The notes under the pieces: generated by a model
Told to the model about the DNA's origin: nothing
The model's database searches: none
What the model saw: the letters and a program-made list of their open reading frames with translations, nothing else
Made by a program: the position numbers and the translations under genes
Part shown: in pieces, positions 63,726-64,000 of the stretch
Layout of the letters: every line of letters begins with the position of its first letter
Position numbering within the stretch: the stretch's first letter is position 1
NCBI RefSeq assembly: GCF_921293095.1
Contig: NC_060252.1
Coordinates: 79,070,866 to 79,134,865, forward strand
DNA from: Ischnura elegans
Taxonomy: Eukaryota > Arthropoda > Insecta > Odonata > Coenagrionidae
DNA length: 64,000 nucleotides
Direction of reading: 5' to 3'

Positions 63726-64000
63726 GAGAAGTTTACCCGCATAATTCGCCGGGAAAGTATAATATCTTTTTTCATATTTAATCGTAGCTTGGGAAGAAAT
63801 TTTGGAATTCACCGTGAATAGCATCTTAGCGTTCGTAGTGGTATTTTTTTTGTTCGTCTTTCTCTTACTTTCCTTCGCGCTTCCACTTGCGGCTTCCCCA
63901 TCTCACCACCCGATGACCTTTGCCGCTGCGGACTGAGTCACACCGCGTTCTATTATCAATGAATGCCGATTCCGGAGAGTAGAGCGCACTGCGGGACAAA
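63726..64000. other. No recognisable gene at the right edge
   Basis: The last ~150 bp are more GC-rich and could belong to a promoter or first exon of the otopetrin-like gene, but no frame here joins the next exon in phase. Confidence 0.35.

Noticed and set aside
63860-63930. Candidate first otopetrin exon (ATG GGG AAG CCG..., followed by GTAAGAG)
   Set aside because: It would end in phase 0, whereas the exon at 62,798 needs a two-base overhang. No similarity supports it.
1-64000. CRISPR arrays, operons or other bacterial systems
   Set aside because: No regularly spaced repeats and no bacterial gene other than the tmk fragment. Introns and transposons throughout show this is eukaryotic nuclear DNA.

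Overview
This is nuclear DNA from an arthropod, most likely an insect. The clearest host gene is an otopetrin-family proton channel whose seven visible exons carry phase-compatible spliceosomal junctions. Almost everything else is a dense stack of eukaryotic transposons typical of arthropods: RTE and jockey-like LINEs, a Penelope-like element, Ty3/Gypsy-type elements, piggyBac, pogo/Tigger, P element, PIF/Harbinger and mariner. A fragment of a Wolbachia/Rickettsiales-type thymidylate kinase gene fits an arthropod with a past or present endosymbiont. I cannot name the species.

Layout. 1-2,350: edge of a minus-strand Ty3/Gypsy-type element. 4.2-6.0 kb: old LINE ORF1 remains with a GC-rich leader. 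6.7-9.8 kb: nearly full RTE LINE with one in-frame stop. 10.0-13.6 kb: a decayed PIF/Harbinger element with its Myb/SANT partner gene and its DDE transposase in tandem on the minus strand. 15.1-16.7 kb: a Penelope-like remnant with a hammerhead-like motif, interrupted by a LINE fragment between 16-bp target duplications. 19.1-19.6 kb: the bacterial tmk fossil. 20.5-22.8 kb: a piggyBac with an open 636-codon transposase. 23.3-28.4 kb: a P element/THAP9-like gene whose C-terminal exons are inverted and host a LINE fragment. 29.0-32.0 kb: a pogo element that looks whole (TA duplication, matching inverted ends, two-exon transposase). 34.0-38.0 kb: a jockey-like LINE whose ORF1 and ORF2 overlap as ATGA.

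38.2-51.3 kb is a nest. A second Harbinger element (HARBI1-like gene on +, Myb/SANT partner on -, convergent) is split by a piggyBac at TTAA, which is itself split by a 2,522-bp unclassified element with ~390-bp inverted repeats and an exact 8-bp duplication. The last HARBI1 exon is split by an LTR element with a 5-bp duplication.

52.0-62.8 kb is the otopetrin-like gene (minus strand). Its introns hold mariner, Penelope-like, LINE-tail and foldback debris. Two inverted copies of a Penelope-type hammerhead-bearing end lie at 63.2 and 63.7 kb.

The genes do not form a pathway. The window is one host gene beside an insertion-tolerant region, and its value lies in the nesting, the whole elements, the ribozyme motifs, the bacterial fragment and the unclassified long-TIR element. 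All similarity statements come from reading translations against remembered family signatures; no search was run.
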